Of a DNA stretch of 8,352 nt, positions 1-6,019 are shown piece after piece. Below the pieces are notes generated by a model that saw nothing but the letters and a program-made list of their open reading frames with translations, was not told where the DNA came from and made no database searches. The stretch covers positions 1-8,352 of the forward strand of contig JAKONS010000263.1 in assembly GCA_022701845.1 (NCBI GenBank). The letters are read 5' to 3'. The position numbers and the translations under genes were made by a program. Each line of letters starts with the position of its first letter. Position 1 is the stretch's first letter. The stretch comes from Burkholderiaceae bacterium. GTDB lineage: Bacteria > Pseudomonadota > Gammaproteobacteria > Burkholderiales > Burkholderiaceae.

Positions 1-668
1 CAGCCGTCGTCCGGCAATGCCGCGATGACGCTGCCGTTCTCGTGCGCCACCGCCTCGACGGTGTGCATGAATTCCTGGTGCTCGCGCTGGGCGTTGTTGA
101 CCAGGGCGACGGTGGGCTGCGCGATGCGCGCCAGCCCGGCGATCTCGCCCGGATGGTTCATGCCCAGCTCGACCACGCCGGCGCGGTGCGCGGCGCGCAG
201 GCGCAGCAGCGTCAGCGGCACGCCGATGTCGTTGTTGAAGTTGCCCTGGGTGGCGAAGGCGGCCTCGCCGTGCGCCGCGCGCAGGATGGCCGCCACCATC
301 TGGGTCACCGTGGTCTTGCCGTTGCTGCCGGTGACCGCCACCAGCGGCAGCGCGAACTGCCGGCGCCAGCCGGTCGCCAATGCGGCCAGCGCGGCACGGC
401 TGTCGTCCACCTCGATGCCCTGCAGGCCGGCCGCTTCCAGGCCGCCGTGGGCGATGGCCGCGACCGCGCCGCTGGCGGCGGCGTCGGCCAGGAAGTCGTT
501 GGCGTCGTAGCGCTCGCCGCGCAGGGCGACGAACAGGTCGCCGGGCTGCAGGCTGCGGGTGTCGGTGTGCACGCGGGCGATGGGCAGCGCGCCGTTGCCG
601 ATCAGGCGGCTGCGGCCGGTCCAGGCGAAGGCCTGGTCCAGGGTCATCATGGGATGGGCGAGAGTCAT
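1..668 (-). CDS. murF: MurF, UDP-MurNAc-tripeptide:D-Ala-D-Ala ligase (N-terminal 222 codons, cut by window edge)
   Basis: MurF is the cytoplasmic ATP-dependent ligase that adds D-Ala-D-Ala to UDP-MurNAc-tripeptide, completing the pentapeptide precursor. The translated part holds the N-terminal substrate-binding domain (HTDTRSLQPGDLFVALRGE near residues 34-52), the Mur-ligase P-loop VTGSNGKTT at 112-120, the QGNFNNDIGVPLTLLRLR block that is diagnostic of MurF, and ELGMNHPGEIA followed by ALVNNAQREHQEF. The start ATG (668-666) overlaps the murE stop TGA as ATGA, so translation is probably coupled; the Shine-Dalgarno sequence is weak. Two in-frame ATGs at 650 and 647 are alternative starts but have no better ribosome site. 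The C-terminal domain lies beyond base 1. There is no sign of damage in the visible part. Confidence 0.95.
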   Translation of the reverse strand, partial: MTLAHPMMTLDQAFAWTGRSRLIGNGALPIARVHTDTRSLQPGDLFVALRGERYDANDFLADAAASGAVAAIAHGGLEAAGLQGIEVDDSRAALAALATGWRRQFALPLVAVTGSNGKTTVTQMVAAILRAAHGEAAFATQGNFNNDIGVPLTLLRLRAAHRAGVVELGMNHPGEIAGLARIAQPTVALVNNAQREHQEFMHTVEAVAHENGSVIAALPDDG

Positions 669-2203
669 GGAGCTTCGAGAGATGGGGCCGCGGGCGACGA
701 CAGGCAGGCGCGCCGCTGCAGCGCCGCCTCGACCTGTTCGCGGTCGGAGAAGGGAACACGGCGGCCGGCCGTCTCCTGGTAGGTTTCGTGGCCCTTGCCG
801 GCGACCAGCACCACGTCGTGCGTGCCGGCCTGCGCCAGTGCCGCGGCGATGGCCACGGCGCGATCGGGCTCGACCGCATGCGGCGCGCCGGCGGGCAGGC
901 CGGCGGCGACCTGCGCCAGGATGGAAGACGGGTCTTCGCTGCGCGGGTTGTCGCTGGTGAGCCAGAGATGGTCAGCGCGGGCCGCGGCGATGGCCGCCAT
1001 CAGCGGGCGTTTGGCGGCGTCGCGGTCGCCGCCGCAGCCGAACAGGCACAACAGCCGCCCGCCGCGTGCATCGGCCAGCGGGCGCAGCGCGGCCAGGGCC
1101 TTGTCGAGCGCGTCGGGCGTGTGCGCATAGTCGACCGCCACCAGGGGCTGGCCCGCGCCGCCGCCGATGCGGTCCATGCGGCCGGGCACCGGCGCCAGTC
1201 CGGCGCAGGCCGCGACCGCGCGCGCCAGCGGCAGGCCCAGCGCGCGCAGGCCGCCCACCACCGCCAGCAGGTTGGCGATGTTGTAGTGGCCGATGGCGCT
1301 GGTAGCCAGCAGATGGCGCTCGGCGGCCTCGACCACCTGGAAGCGCAGGCCGCCGTCGGCGCCGTGGCCGACGGCTTCGGCGCGCAGGCGTGCGGCCGGG
1401 GCACCTTCGGCGGAAAAGGTCCAGAGGTCGAGCGCGCCGCCGGCATGGCGTCGTGCCAGCGCCGCGCCGCGCGGGTCGTCGAGGTTGACCACCGCCGCCT
1501 GCAGGCCCGGCCAGTCGAACAGCGCGGCCTTGGCGGCCCAGTAGGCCTCCATGCCGCCGTGGTAGTCGAGGTGGTCGAGGGTGAAATTGGTGAACAGCGC
1601 GACCCGGATGCGGCTGCCGTCGAGCCGGCGCTCGGCGATGCCGATCGACGACGCCTCGATGGCGCAGGCCGCCAGCCCGTCGTCGGCGAAACCGCGGAAC
1701 ACCCGCTGCAGCAGCACCGGGTCGGGCGTGGTCAGGCCGTTGGCCACCACCGCCGGCGGCACGCCGGTGCCGAGCGTGCCGACCAGGCCGCAGCCCCGGC
1801 CGGCCTGCGCCAGGGCCTGCGCCAGCCACCAGGCGGTCGTCGTCTTGCCGTTGGTGCCGGTGACGGCCAGCACGTCGAGCCGGGCGCTGGGATGGTCGAA
1901 CCACTCGGCGGCGATCGGGCCGGTGGCGGCCTTTAGGCCCGGGCAGGCGGCCACCGGGTGCTCGCCGAAATCGAAGGCCTCGGCACCGGCGCGCTCCACC
2001 AGACAGGCCGCCGCGCCGCGCGCGAAGGCGTCGGCCACGAAGGCGCGGCCGTCGACCGCCGCACCCGGCCAGGCGATGAAACCGTCGCCCGGCGCGATCT
2101 GCCGGCTGTCGATGCGCAGCGTGCCGGTGACGCGCGCACGCAGCCACCGCACCGCGTCGGATGCGTCGGCGAGCAGGGTGAGCACGGGCGCGGCGGCGAC
2201 CAT
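665..2203 (-). CDS. murE: MurE, UDP-MurNAc-dipeptide:meso-diaminopimelate ligase
   Basis: MurE adds the third stem-peptide residue, meso-diaminopimelate in Gram-negative bacteria, to UDP-MurNAc-L-Ala-D-Glu in the cytoplasm. The 512-residue protein (E. coli: 495) shows the P-loop VTGTNGKTTT at 114-123, LTTPDP at 157-162, TNFTLDHLDYHG at 205-216, a lysine at 225 in YWAAKAALF that matches the carbamylated Lys of the family, YAHTPD at 359-364, FGCGGDRD at 388-395, and DNPRSEDP at 418-425, the motif that selects meso-DAP. VAGKGHETYQ follows at 467-476. Where E. coli has SSHG, this protein has SSIG (185-188), which I believe is common in this family. The ATG (2203-2201) shares one base with the ftsI stop (TGATG) and has a GAGGAA ribosome site 8 nt upstream. 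The frame stays open far upstream, but that part is only a shadow of ftsI and ftsL. Confidence 0.97.
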   Translation of the reverse strand: MVAAAPVLTLLADASDAVRWLRARVTGTLRIDSRQIAPGDGFIAWPGAAVDGRAFVADAFARGAAACLVERAGAEAFDFGEHPVAACPGLKAATGPIAAEWFDHPSARLDVLAVTGTNGKTTTAWWLAQALAQAGRGCGLVGTLGTGVPPAVVANGLTTPDPVLLQRVFRGFADDGLAACAIEASSIGIAERRLDGSRIRVALFTNFTLDHLDYHGGMEAYWAAKAALFDWPGLQAAVVNLDDPRGAALARRHAGGALDLWTFSAEGAPAARLRAEAVGHGADGGLRFQVVEAAERHLLATSAIGHYNIANLLAVVGGLRALGLPLARAVAACAGLAPVPGRMDRIGGGAGQPLVAVDYAHTPDALDKALAALRPLADARGGRLLCLFGCGGDRDAAKRPLMAAIAAARADHLWLTSDNPRSEDPSSILAQVAAGLPAGAPHAVEPDRAVAIAAALAQAGTHDVVLVAGKGHETYQETAGRRVPFSDREQVEAALQRRACLSSPAAPSLEAP

Positions 2204-3957
2204 CAGAAGGATTCCTCGACCTCTTTGGAGACCACCTGCGGCCGCACGCTCAGGTCGGGCTGCACGCCCATGATGCGCAGGGTCTGCGCCACCACTTCGC
2301 TGAACACCGGCGCGGCCACGGTGCCGCCGAAGTAGGTGCCGGCAGTGGGCTCGTCGACCATCACCGCGACGATGATGCGCGGGTTGTCGATGGGGGCGAT
2401 GCCGTTGAACCAGGCCCGGTACTTGTGCGCCGCATAGCCCCGGCCTTCCTGCTTGTGGGCGGTGCCCGACTTGCCGCCGACCGAGTAGCCCATGGTCTGC
2501 GCGCGCGGGCCGGTGCCGCCAGGGCCGGCGGCCATCTGCAGCATGCGGCGGATGGCCGCCGCGTTCTTCGGCGAGAACACCGGCGTGCCGACCGCCGGCT
2601 GGTCGCTCTTCAGGATGGTCGCCGGGATCAGGCTGCCGTCGTGGGCGAACACGGTATAGGCATGCGCCATCTGGAACAGCGAGGCCGACAGGCCGTAGCC
2701 ATAGGACATGGTGGCCTGCTCCACCGGGCGCCAGGTCTTCCAGGGCCGCAGCCGGCCGGTGACCGCGCCGGGGAAGGTGAGCTGCGGCTTCTGGCCGAAA
2801 CCGACCTGGCTGAAGGCGTTCCACATCTCGTGCGGCGTCATGCGCTGCGAGATCTTGGTGGCGCCGACGTTGCTCGACTTCTGGATCACGCCCTCGACCG
2901 TCTGCACCCCGTAGTTGTGGGTGTCGGTGATGGTGGAGCCGGTGACGTTGATGCGGCCCGGCGAGGTGTCGATGATGGTCTGCGGCGTGATGCGGCCGAG
3001 CTCCATCGCCGCGGCCACGGTGATCGGCTTCATGGTGGAGCCGGGCTCGAAGGTGTCGGTGAGCGCGCGGTTGCGCAGCTGCTCGCCGGAGAGATGCTGG
3101 CGGTTGGCCGGGTCGTAGCTGGGGTAGTTGGCCAGCGCCAGGATTTCGCCGGTGACCGAGTCGAGCACCACCACGCTGCCGGCCCGCGCCTTGTTGGCGA
3201 TGACCGCGTCGCGCAGCTTCTGGTAGGCGAAGAACTGCACCTTGCTGTCGATCGAGAGCTGGATGTCCTTGCCGTCGACCGGCGGCACCGCGTCGCCCAC
3301 GCTCTCGACCGCGCGGCCCAGCCGGTCCTTGATGACGCGGCGCGAGCCGGGCTTGCCGCCCAGGTCCTGGTTGAAGGCCAGCTCGATGCCTTCCTGGCCC
3401 TTGTCCTCGACGTTGGTGAAGCCGACGATGTGCGCCGCGGCCTCGCCCTCGGGGTACTGGCGCTTGTATTCCTTGCGCTGGTAGATGCCCTTGATGTCGA
3501 GCGCGGCGATCTGCTTGGCGATCGGCTCGTCGACCTGGCGCTGGATCCAGACGAAGGTCTTGTCCTCGTCGGCCAGCTTCTTGGCCAGCGCGGCGGGGGT
3601 CATGCCGAGCAGCTTGGCCAGCTGCTTGAGCTTGGCGGCCACCGCCGGGTCTTCCTTGTCGACATCCTCGGGAATCGCCCAGATGCTGGGCGCGATCACG
3701 CTCGACGCCAGCATCAGGCCGTTGCGGTCGAGGATGCGGCCGCGGTTGGCGGGCAGCTCCAGCGTGCGGGCGAAGCGCACCTGGCCCTGGCGCTGGAAGA
3801 AGGCGTTGTCGATCACCTGCACGAACAGCGCCCGGCCGGCCAGGCCGACGAAGCCCAGCGCGATGCAGGCGACGATGAACTTGCTGCGCCAGACCGGGGT
3901 CTTGCTGGCCAGCAGGGGGCTGGAGGCGTATTGGACGCTGCGGCTGCCGCGGCTCAT
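2203..3957 (-). CDS. ftsI: FtsI (PBP3), septal peptidoglycan transpeptidase
   Basis: FtsI is the class B penicillin-binding protein that cross-links septal peptidoglycan, working with FtsW and the FtsQLB complex. The 584-residue protein (E. coli: 588) has a short cytoplasmic N-terminus, one membrane segment at about 27-47, the NRGRILDRNG motif of the dimerisation domain at 71-80, and a C-terminal transpeptidase domain. That domain has all three active-site motifs: STMK (nucleophile Ser307, Lys310), SSN at 361-363 and KSGT at 496-499. YGYGLS at 419-424 is also typical. The ATG at 3957 overlaps the ftsL stop by four bases (ATGA), suggesting coupled synthesis of these two divisome partners. Its stop shares one base with the murE start. 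The gene looks intact and ordinary. Confidence 0.97.
   Translation of the reverse strand: MSRGSRSVQYASSPLLASKTPVWRSKFIVACIALGFVGLAGRALFVQVIDNAFFQRQGQVRFARTLELPANRGRILDRNGLMLASSVIAPSIWAIPEDVDKEDPAVAAKLKQLAKLLGMTPAALAKKLADEDKTFVWIQRQVDEPIAKQIAALDIKGIYQRKEYKRQYPEGEAAAHIVGFTNVEDKGQEGIELAFNQDLGGKPGSRRVIKDRLGRAVESVGDAVPPVDGKDIQLSIDSKVQFFAYQKLRDAVIANKARAGSVVVLDSVTGEILALANYPSYDPANRQHLSGEQLRNRALTDTFEPGSTMKPITVAAAMELGRITPQTIIDTSPGRINVTGSTITDTHNYGVQTVEGVIQKSSNVGATKISQRMTPHEMWNAFSQVGFGQKPQLTFPGAVTGRLRPWKTWRPVEQATMSYGYGLSASLFQMAHAYTVFAHDGSLIPATILKSDQPAVGTPVFSPKNAAAIRRMLQMAAGPGGTGPRAQTMGYSVGGKSGTAHKQEGRGYAAHKYRAWFNGIAPIDNPRIIVAVMVDEPTAGTYFGGTVAAPVFSEVVAQTLRIMGVQPDLSVRPQVVSKEVEESF
2212..2217 (-). promoter_or_regulatory. 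Ribosome binding site of murE inside the ftsI 3' end
   Basis: GAGGAA lies 8 nt upstream of the ATG at 2203, within the last codons of ftsI. It fixes the murE start, since the reading frame itself is open for hundreds of codons further upstream. Confidence 0.75.
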
Positions 3958-4238
3958 CGCACGACCTTCGGTGCGCCCGGATCGGGCATGTACAGCGTGA
4001 TCGCCGGGGTGGTGTTGCGCATCTGCAGCTTGTCGCGCGCGAGTTTCTCGACCCGCAGCGGCGTGGCCTGGGCGCGTTTCTCGACCTCGAGCCGGTCGCG
4101 CTCGACCTCGAGCCGGTGCGCCTCGGCGGTGGCGCGCTCCATTTCGGTGAAGAGCTGGCGCGACTGGTACTGCACATGCACCAGGTACAGGGCGCTGGCC
4201 AGCACGGCCAGCAGCAGGACGATCGACAGACGCGTCAT
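3954..4238 (-). CDS. ftsL: FtsL, divisome membrane protein
   Basis: FtsL is a small bitopic inner-membrane protein that joins FtsB and FtsQ and helps activate septal synthesis by FtsWI. The 94-residue protein has a three-residue cytoplasmic start, one hydrophobic segment at about 4-22, then a periplasmic charged helix at about 29-58 with coiled-coil character, and a family-typical tail containing EKLARDKLQMRNTTP (64-78). The sequence family diverges quickly, so position between rsmH and ftsI is strong support. The ATG at 4238 has GGAGG 7 nt upstream, and the stop overlaps the ftsI ATG. The coiled coil contains RLEVE at residues 42-46 and again at 49-53, one heptad apart, backed by an exact 17-bp DNA repeat. 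Confidence 0.93.
   Translation of the reverse strand: MTRLSIVLLLAVLASALYLVHVQYQSRQLFTEMERATAEAHRLEVERDRLEVEKRAQATPLRVEKLARDKLQMRNTTPAITLYMPDPGAPKVVR
4080..4117. repeat. In-frame 17-bp direct repeat with 21-bp period inside ftsL
   Basis: CTCGACCTCGAGCCGGT occurs at 4080-4096 and again at 4101-4117 (plus-strand reading). The 21-bp period equals seven codons, that is one coiled-coil heptad, and encodes the repeated RLEVE of FtsL. The identity includes third codon positions, which suggests a recent duplication or ongoing conversion rather than protein-level convergence. Confidence 0.85.
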
Positions 4239-4273
4239 GGACGGGCCTCCAGGCGGTGCTTCGCGGCGGTCAT
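4235..4273 (-). other. 12-codon mini-ORF bridging rsmH and ftsL
   Basis: An ATG at 4273-4271 overlaps the rsmH stop as ATGA and opens a 12-codon frame ([12 protein letters not shown]). Its TGA (4237-4235) overlaps the ftsL ATG, again as ATGA. A GAGG ribosome site (4284-4281) sits 7 nt before the mini-ORF, and the ftsL ribosome site lies inside it. The arrangement would let ribosomes pass from rsmH to ftsL by two successive termination-reinitiation steps. The peptide matches no family I know. Coupling is an inference, and the frame could be chance in a 31-nt gap. Confidence 0.35.
4246..4250 (-). promoter_or_regulatory. Ribosome binding site of ftsL
   Basis: GGAGG, a strong Shine-Dalgarno core, lies 7 nt before the ftsL ATG at 4238 and supports that start. 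It lies in the short gap after rsmH, inside the bridging mini-ORF. Confidence 0.8.
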
Positions 4274-5187
4274 GCCGGCACCTCGGTACGTTCGGCGACC
4301 CGCAGCATCGCGCTGCGCGAGCGCGGGTTGGCGGACACCTCGGCCTCGCCGGGCTTGCGCTTGCCGAGCGCCACCAGGCGCATCGGCTGCGGCGGCGCGA
4401 ACGGCGCCCGGCGGTCGTAGACCTCCTTGGACTGCTGCGCGATGAAGGTCTTGGCGATGCGGTCTTCCAGCGAATGGAAGCTGATCACCGCCAGGCGGCC
4501 GCCGGCGCGCAGCACCGACAGGCTGGCCGTCAGGGCCTGCTGCAGCTCTTCGAGCTCTGCGTTGATGAAAATCCGAAAAGCCTGAAATGTCCGCGTTGCC
4601 GGGTTCTGGCCATGCTCGCGGGTCTTGACCTGGCCAGCCACGAGGTCGGCCAGTTCGGTGGTGGTTGAAAGCGGGCCACGTTCCTGTCGGCGAGCAACAA
4701 TCGCCTTCGCAATGGGGCCAGCAAACCGTTCTTCTCCGTAGTCACGTATCACCTCCGCGATCTGCTGCACATCGGCCGCAGCCAGCCAGTCGGCCACGCT
4801 CTCGCCGCGCGTGGTGTCCATGCGCATGTCGAGCGGGCCGTCGAAACGAAAAGAAAAACCCCGTGCGGGGCTGTCGATCTGGGGGGAGCTGACGCCGAGG
4901 TCCATCAGGACCCCGGCCGCACTGCCCGGCGGCAGGTTCCCCAGGTGGACGAAGCCCTCGTGCCGGATCGAGAACCGCTCGTCGGCGATGGCCTGCGCCG
5001 CCGCGATCGCCTCCGGATCCTTGTCGAAGGCGATCAGCCGGCCGGCCGGCGACAGCCGCGACAGGATCAGCCGGCTGTGCCCGCCCCGGCCGAAGGTGGC
5101 GTCGACATAGGTGCCGTCGGGATCGACCACGAGGGCGTCGACCGCCTCGTGGAGCATGACGGTCGTATGGGCTGCGGGAGTCATCAT
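4270..5187 (-). CDS. rsmH: RsmH (MraW), 16S rRNA (cytosine-1402-N4)-methyltransferase
   Basis: RsmH uses S-adenosylmethionine to methylate N4 of C1402 in 16S rRNA, in the ribosomal P site. The 305-residue protein shows [13 protein letters not shown] at 7-19, the SAM-binding [10 protein letters not shown] at 29-38, FDKDPEA at 54-60, [10 protein letters not shown] at 96-105, [16 protein letters not shown] at 109-124, ISFHSLEDR at 235-243 and the C-terminal [13 protein letters not shown] at 287-299, all expected for the family. Two adjacent ATGs (5187 and 5184) are possible starts; the upstream one is used here. It lies 12 nt after mraZ and its ribosome site is weak. Codon use is uneven: about 4749-4546 and 4866-4843 use many A/T-ending codons, unlike the rest of the gene. 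The 4872-4849 stretch could also form a terminator-like hairpin in the mRNA. Confidence 0.98.
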   Translation of the reverse strand: MMTPAAHTTVMLHEAVDALVVDPDGTYVDATFGRGGHSRLILSRLSPAGRLIAFDKDPEAIAAAQAIADERFSIRHEGFVHLGNLPPGSAAGVLMDLGVSSPQIDSPARGFSFRFDGPLDMRMDTTRGESVADWLAAADVQQIAEVIRDYGEERFAGPIAKAIVARRQERGPLSTTTELADLVAGQVKTREHGQNPATRTFQAFRIFINAELEELQQALTASLSVLRAGGRLAVISFHSLEDRIAKTFIAQQSKEVYDRRAPFAPPQPMRLVALGKRKPGEAEVSANPRSRSAMLRVAERTEVPA

Positions 5188-5199
5188 GGAAGTGGGCGC

Positions 5200-5628
5200 C
5201 TAGAAGGAGAAGTCCTTGAAGGCCTCGGGCATCTCGCCCTGCAGGGCTTCGGCTTCCTGGGCGTCGTAGCTGGCCTTGTCCCACAGCTCGAAGTGCTGGC
5301 CCATGCCCAGCAGCACGCAGTCCTTGCTGATGCCGGCGGCGGCGCGCAACTCGGGCGAGACCAGCACCCGGCCGGTGCCGTCCATCTCGACGTCCATGGC
5401 ATTGCCGAGGAAGATCCGCTTCCACCATTGCGCCGACATCGGCAGCGCGGCGATGCGCTCCCGGAATTTCTCCCATTCGGGCCGCGGAAACACCATCAGG
5501 CAGCCGTGCGGATGCTTGGTGATGGTGAGCTGGCCGAAAGCCGTCGCGCCCAGGACATCGCGATGACGCGTCGGGACGGACAAGCGCCCCTTGGCATCGA
5601 GACTCAGCGATGAGGCCCCTTGGAACAC
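5200..5628 (-). CDS. mraZ: MraZ, transcriptional repressor of the dcw cluster
   Basis: MraZ is a ring-forming DNA-binding protein with two SpoVT/AbrB-like domains that represses its own promoter and the dcw cluster behind it. With a GTG start at 5628 the protein has 142 residues and begins [18 protein letters not shown], matching the family's usual MF(R/Q)GA start. The two DxxxR motifs are DAKGR (11-15) and DGTGR (83-87). GGAGGG (5644-5639) lies 10 nt before the GTG. The frame remains open 24 codons further up to 5700, but those codons encode no family sequence and reach into the operator repeats, so that start is rejected. It is first in the cluster and ends 12 nt before rsmH. Confidence 0.96.
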   Translation of the reverse strand: MFQGASSLSLDAKGRLSVPTRHRDVLGATAFGQLTITKHPHGCLMVFPRPEWEKFRERIAALPMSAQWWKRIFLGNAMDVEMDGTGRVLVSPELRAAAGISKDCVLLGMGQHFELWDKASYDAQEAEALQGEMPEAFKDFSF

Positions 5629-5638
5629 GACGGTAGAA

Positions 5639-5644
5639 CCCTCC
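5639..5644 (-). promoter_or_regulatory. Ribosome binding site that fixes the GTG start of mraZ
   Basis: GGAGGG lies 10 nt before the GTG at 5628-5626. It is the only strong Shine-Dalgarno match near the conserved MraZ N-terminus, and no in-frame ATG exists there. Confidence 0.75.
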
Positions 5645-5696
5645 GGGAGATGCGCGTCTGGCGCTGCTTGTAGTGCGGGTGCGCAGCCTGGCCGGG

Positions 5697-5730
5697 CCAC
5701 TTTTCACCACTTAATTGCACTTTTTTGCAC
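5697..5730 (-). promoter_or_regulatory. MraZ operator: four GTG boxes at 10-bp pitch
   Basis: Read on the minus strand, GTGCAAAAAA, GTGCAATTAA, GTGGTGAAAA and GTGG begin at 5730, 5720, 5710 and 5700, each preceded by A (AAGTG or CAGTG). MraZ proteins are known to bind short tandem GTG-containing boxes (TGGG-type in E. coli, AAAGTG-type in mycoplasmas) spaced about one helical turn upstream of their own gene. Position about 70 nt before the mraZ GTG fits autorepression of the cluster. Four copies are seen, two of type GTGC and two of type GTGG. Confidence 0.8.
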
Positions 5731-5737
5731 TGTATCA
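5729..5737 (-). promoter_or_regulatory. Candidate extended -10 of the mraZ/dcw promoter
   Basis: TGATACAGT resembles an extended -10 (TG, one base, then TACAGT, 4 of 6 to TATAAT). It runs directly into the first MraZ box, so MraZ binding would block polymerase. I see no convincing -35 at 16-18 bp upstream, so the assignment is tentative. Confidence 0.3.
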
Positions 5738-5967
5738 GGATTCAGGTTTGAGGCGAGGACCGTTCGGACCAACTTTCACAATGAAATCAATGACTTAGAA
5801 CGAACTCCGAGAATTGCAACGAGCGGAAAAACCTTCTAGATGAAGTACTTACACCGCCATCTCAAAGTGAATGGTGAACGGGCAGGCCCACATGTAACAG
5901 GGAATTTTCCCGACAAACGTCACGTGGTTACAACGCTGGCAACTTCAGATTCGATTGCGGCCGGACG

Positions 5968-5999
5968 AAAAAAAAGCGGCCTGCTGCACAGGCCGCTTT
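5968..5999 (-). terminator. Rho-independent terminator after hslU
   Basis: On the minus strand a perfect stem GCGGCCTG/CAGGCCGC (5996-5989 with 5983-5976, 5-nt loop), extended by AAA/TTT, is followed by a T run over 5975-5968. It lies about 20 nt after the hslU stop and should end the hslVU transcript, separating it from the dcw cluster. The opposite strand has only three T after the stem, so it is probably one-directional. Confidence 0.93.
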
Positions 6000-6019
6000 C
6001 GGGGCAGGCGAATGTCGCC

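Larger units (their letters stand above)
5629..6019. other. Intergenic region between hslU and mraZ
   Basis: These 391 bases hold no supportable gene. Near hslU they contain its terminator (5968-5999). Near mraZ they contain the ribosome site, the MraZ boxes and a candidate -10. The middle (about 5701-5960) is visibly AT-richer than the flanking genes, as expected of a promoter region. It also contains short inverted repeats (TGTAAC 5893-5898 with GTTACA 5927-5932; GGGAA 5900-5904 with TTCCC 5907-5911) and an imperfect palindrome at 5757-5770, none of which I can assign. No tRNA or known small RNA is recognised. Confidence 0.7.

Noticed and set aside
380..1936. A 518-codon open frame on the plus strand
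   Set aside because: It is antisense to murE and murF and of low-complexity Arg/Gly/Ala composition; both minus-strand genes are clear.
2204..4177. Upstream extension of the murE frame, which would give a 1170-residue protein
   Set aside because: The extra 658 codons are the alternative frame of ftsI and ftsL. MurE homology begins at the ATG at 2203, which has its own ribosome site.
2425..4668. A 747-codon open frame on the plus strand
   Set aside because: It is antisense to ftsI, ftsL and rsmH, is rich in Gly, Ala, Arg, Asp and His with no recognisable domain, and is explained by high-GC codon bias of the genes on the other strand.
5697..5730. Short tandem repeats as a CRISPR or microsatellite
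   Set aside because: Units are only 10 bp, just four copies, and placed where MraZ operators are expected.
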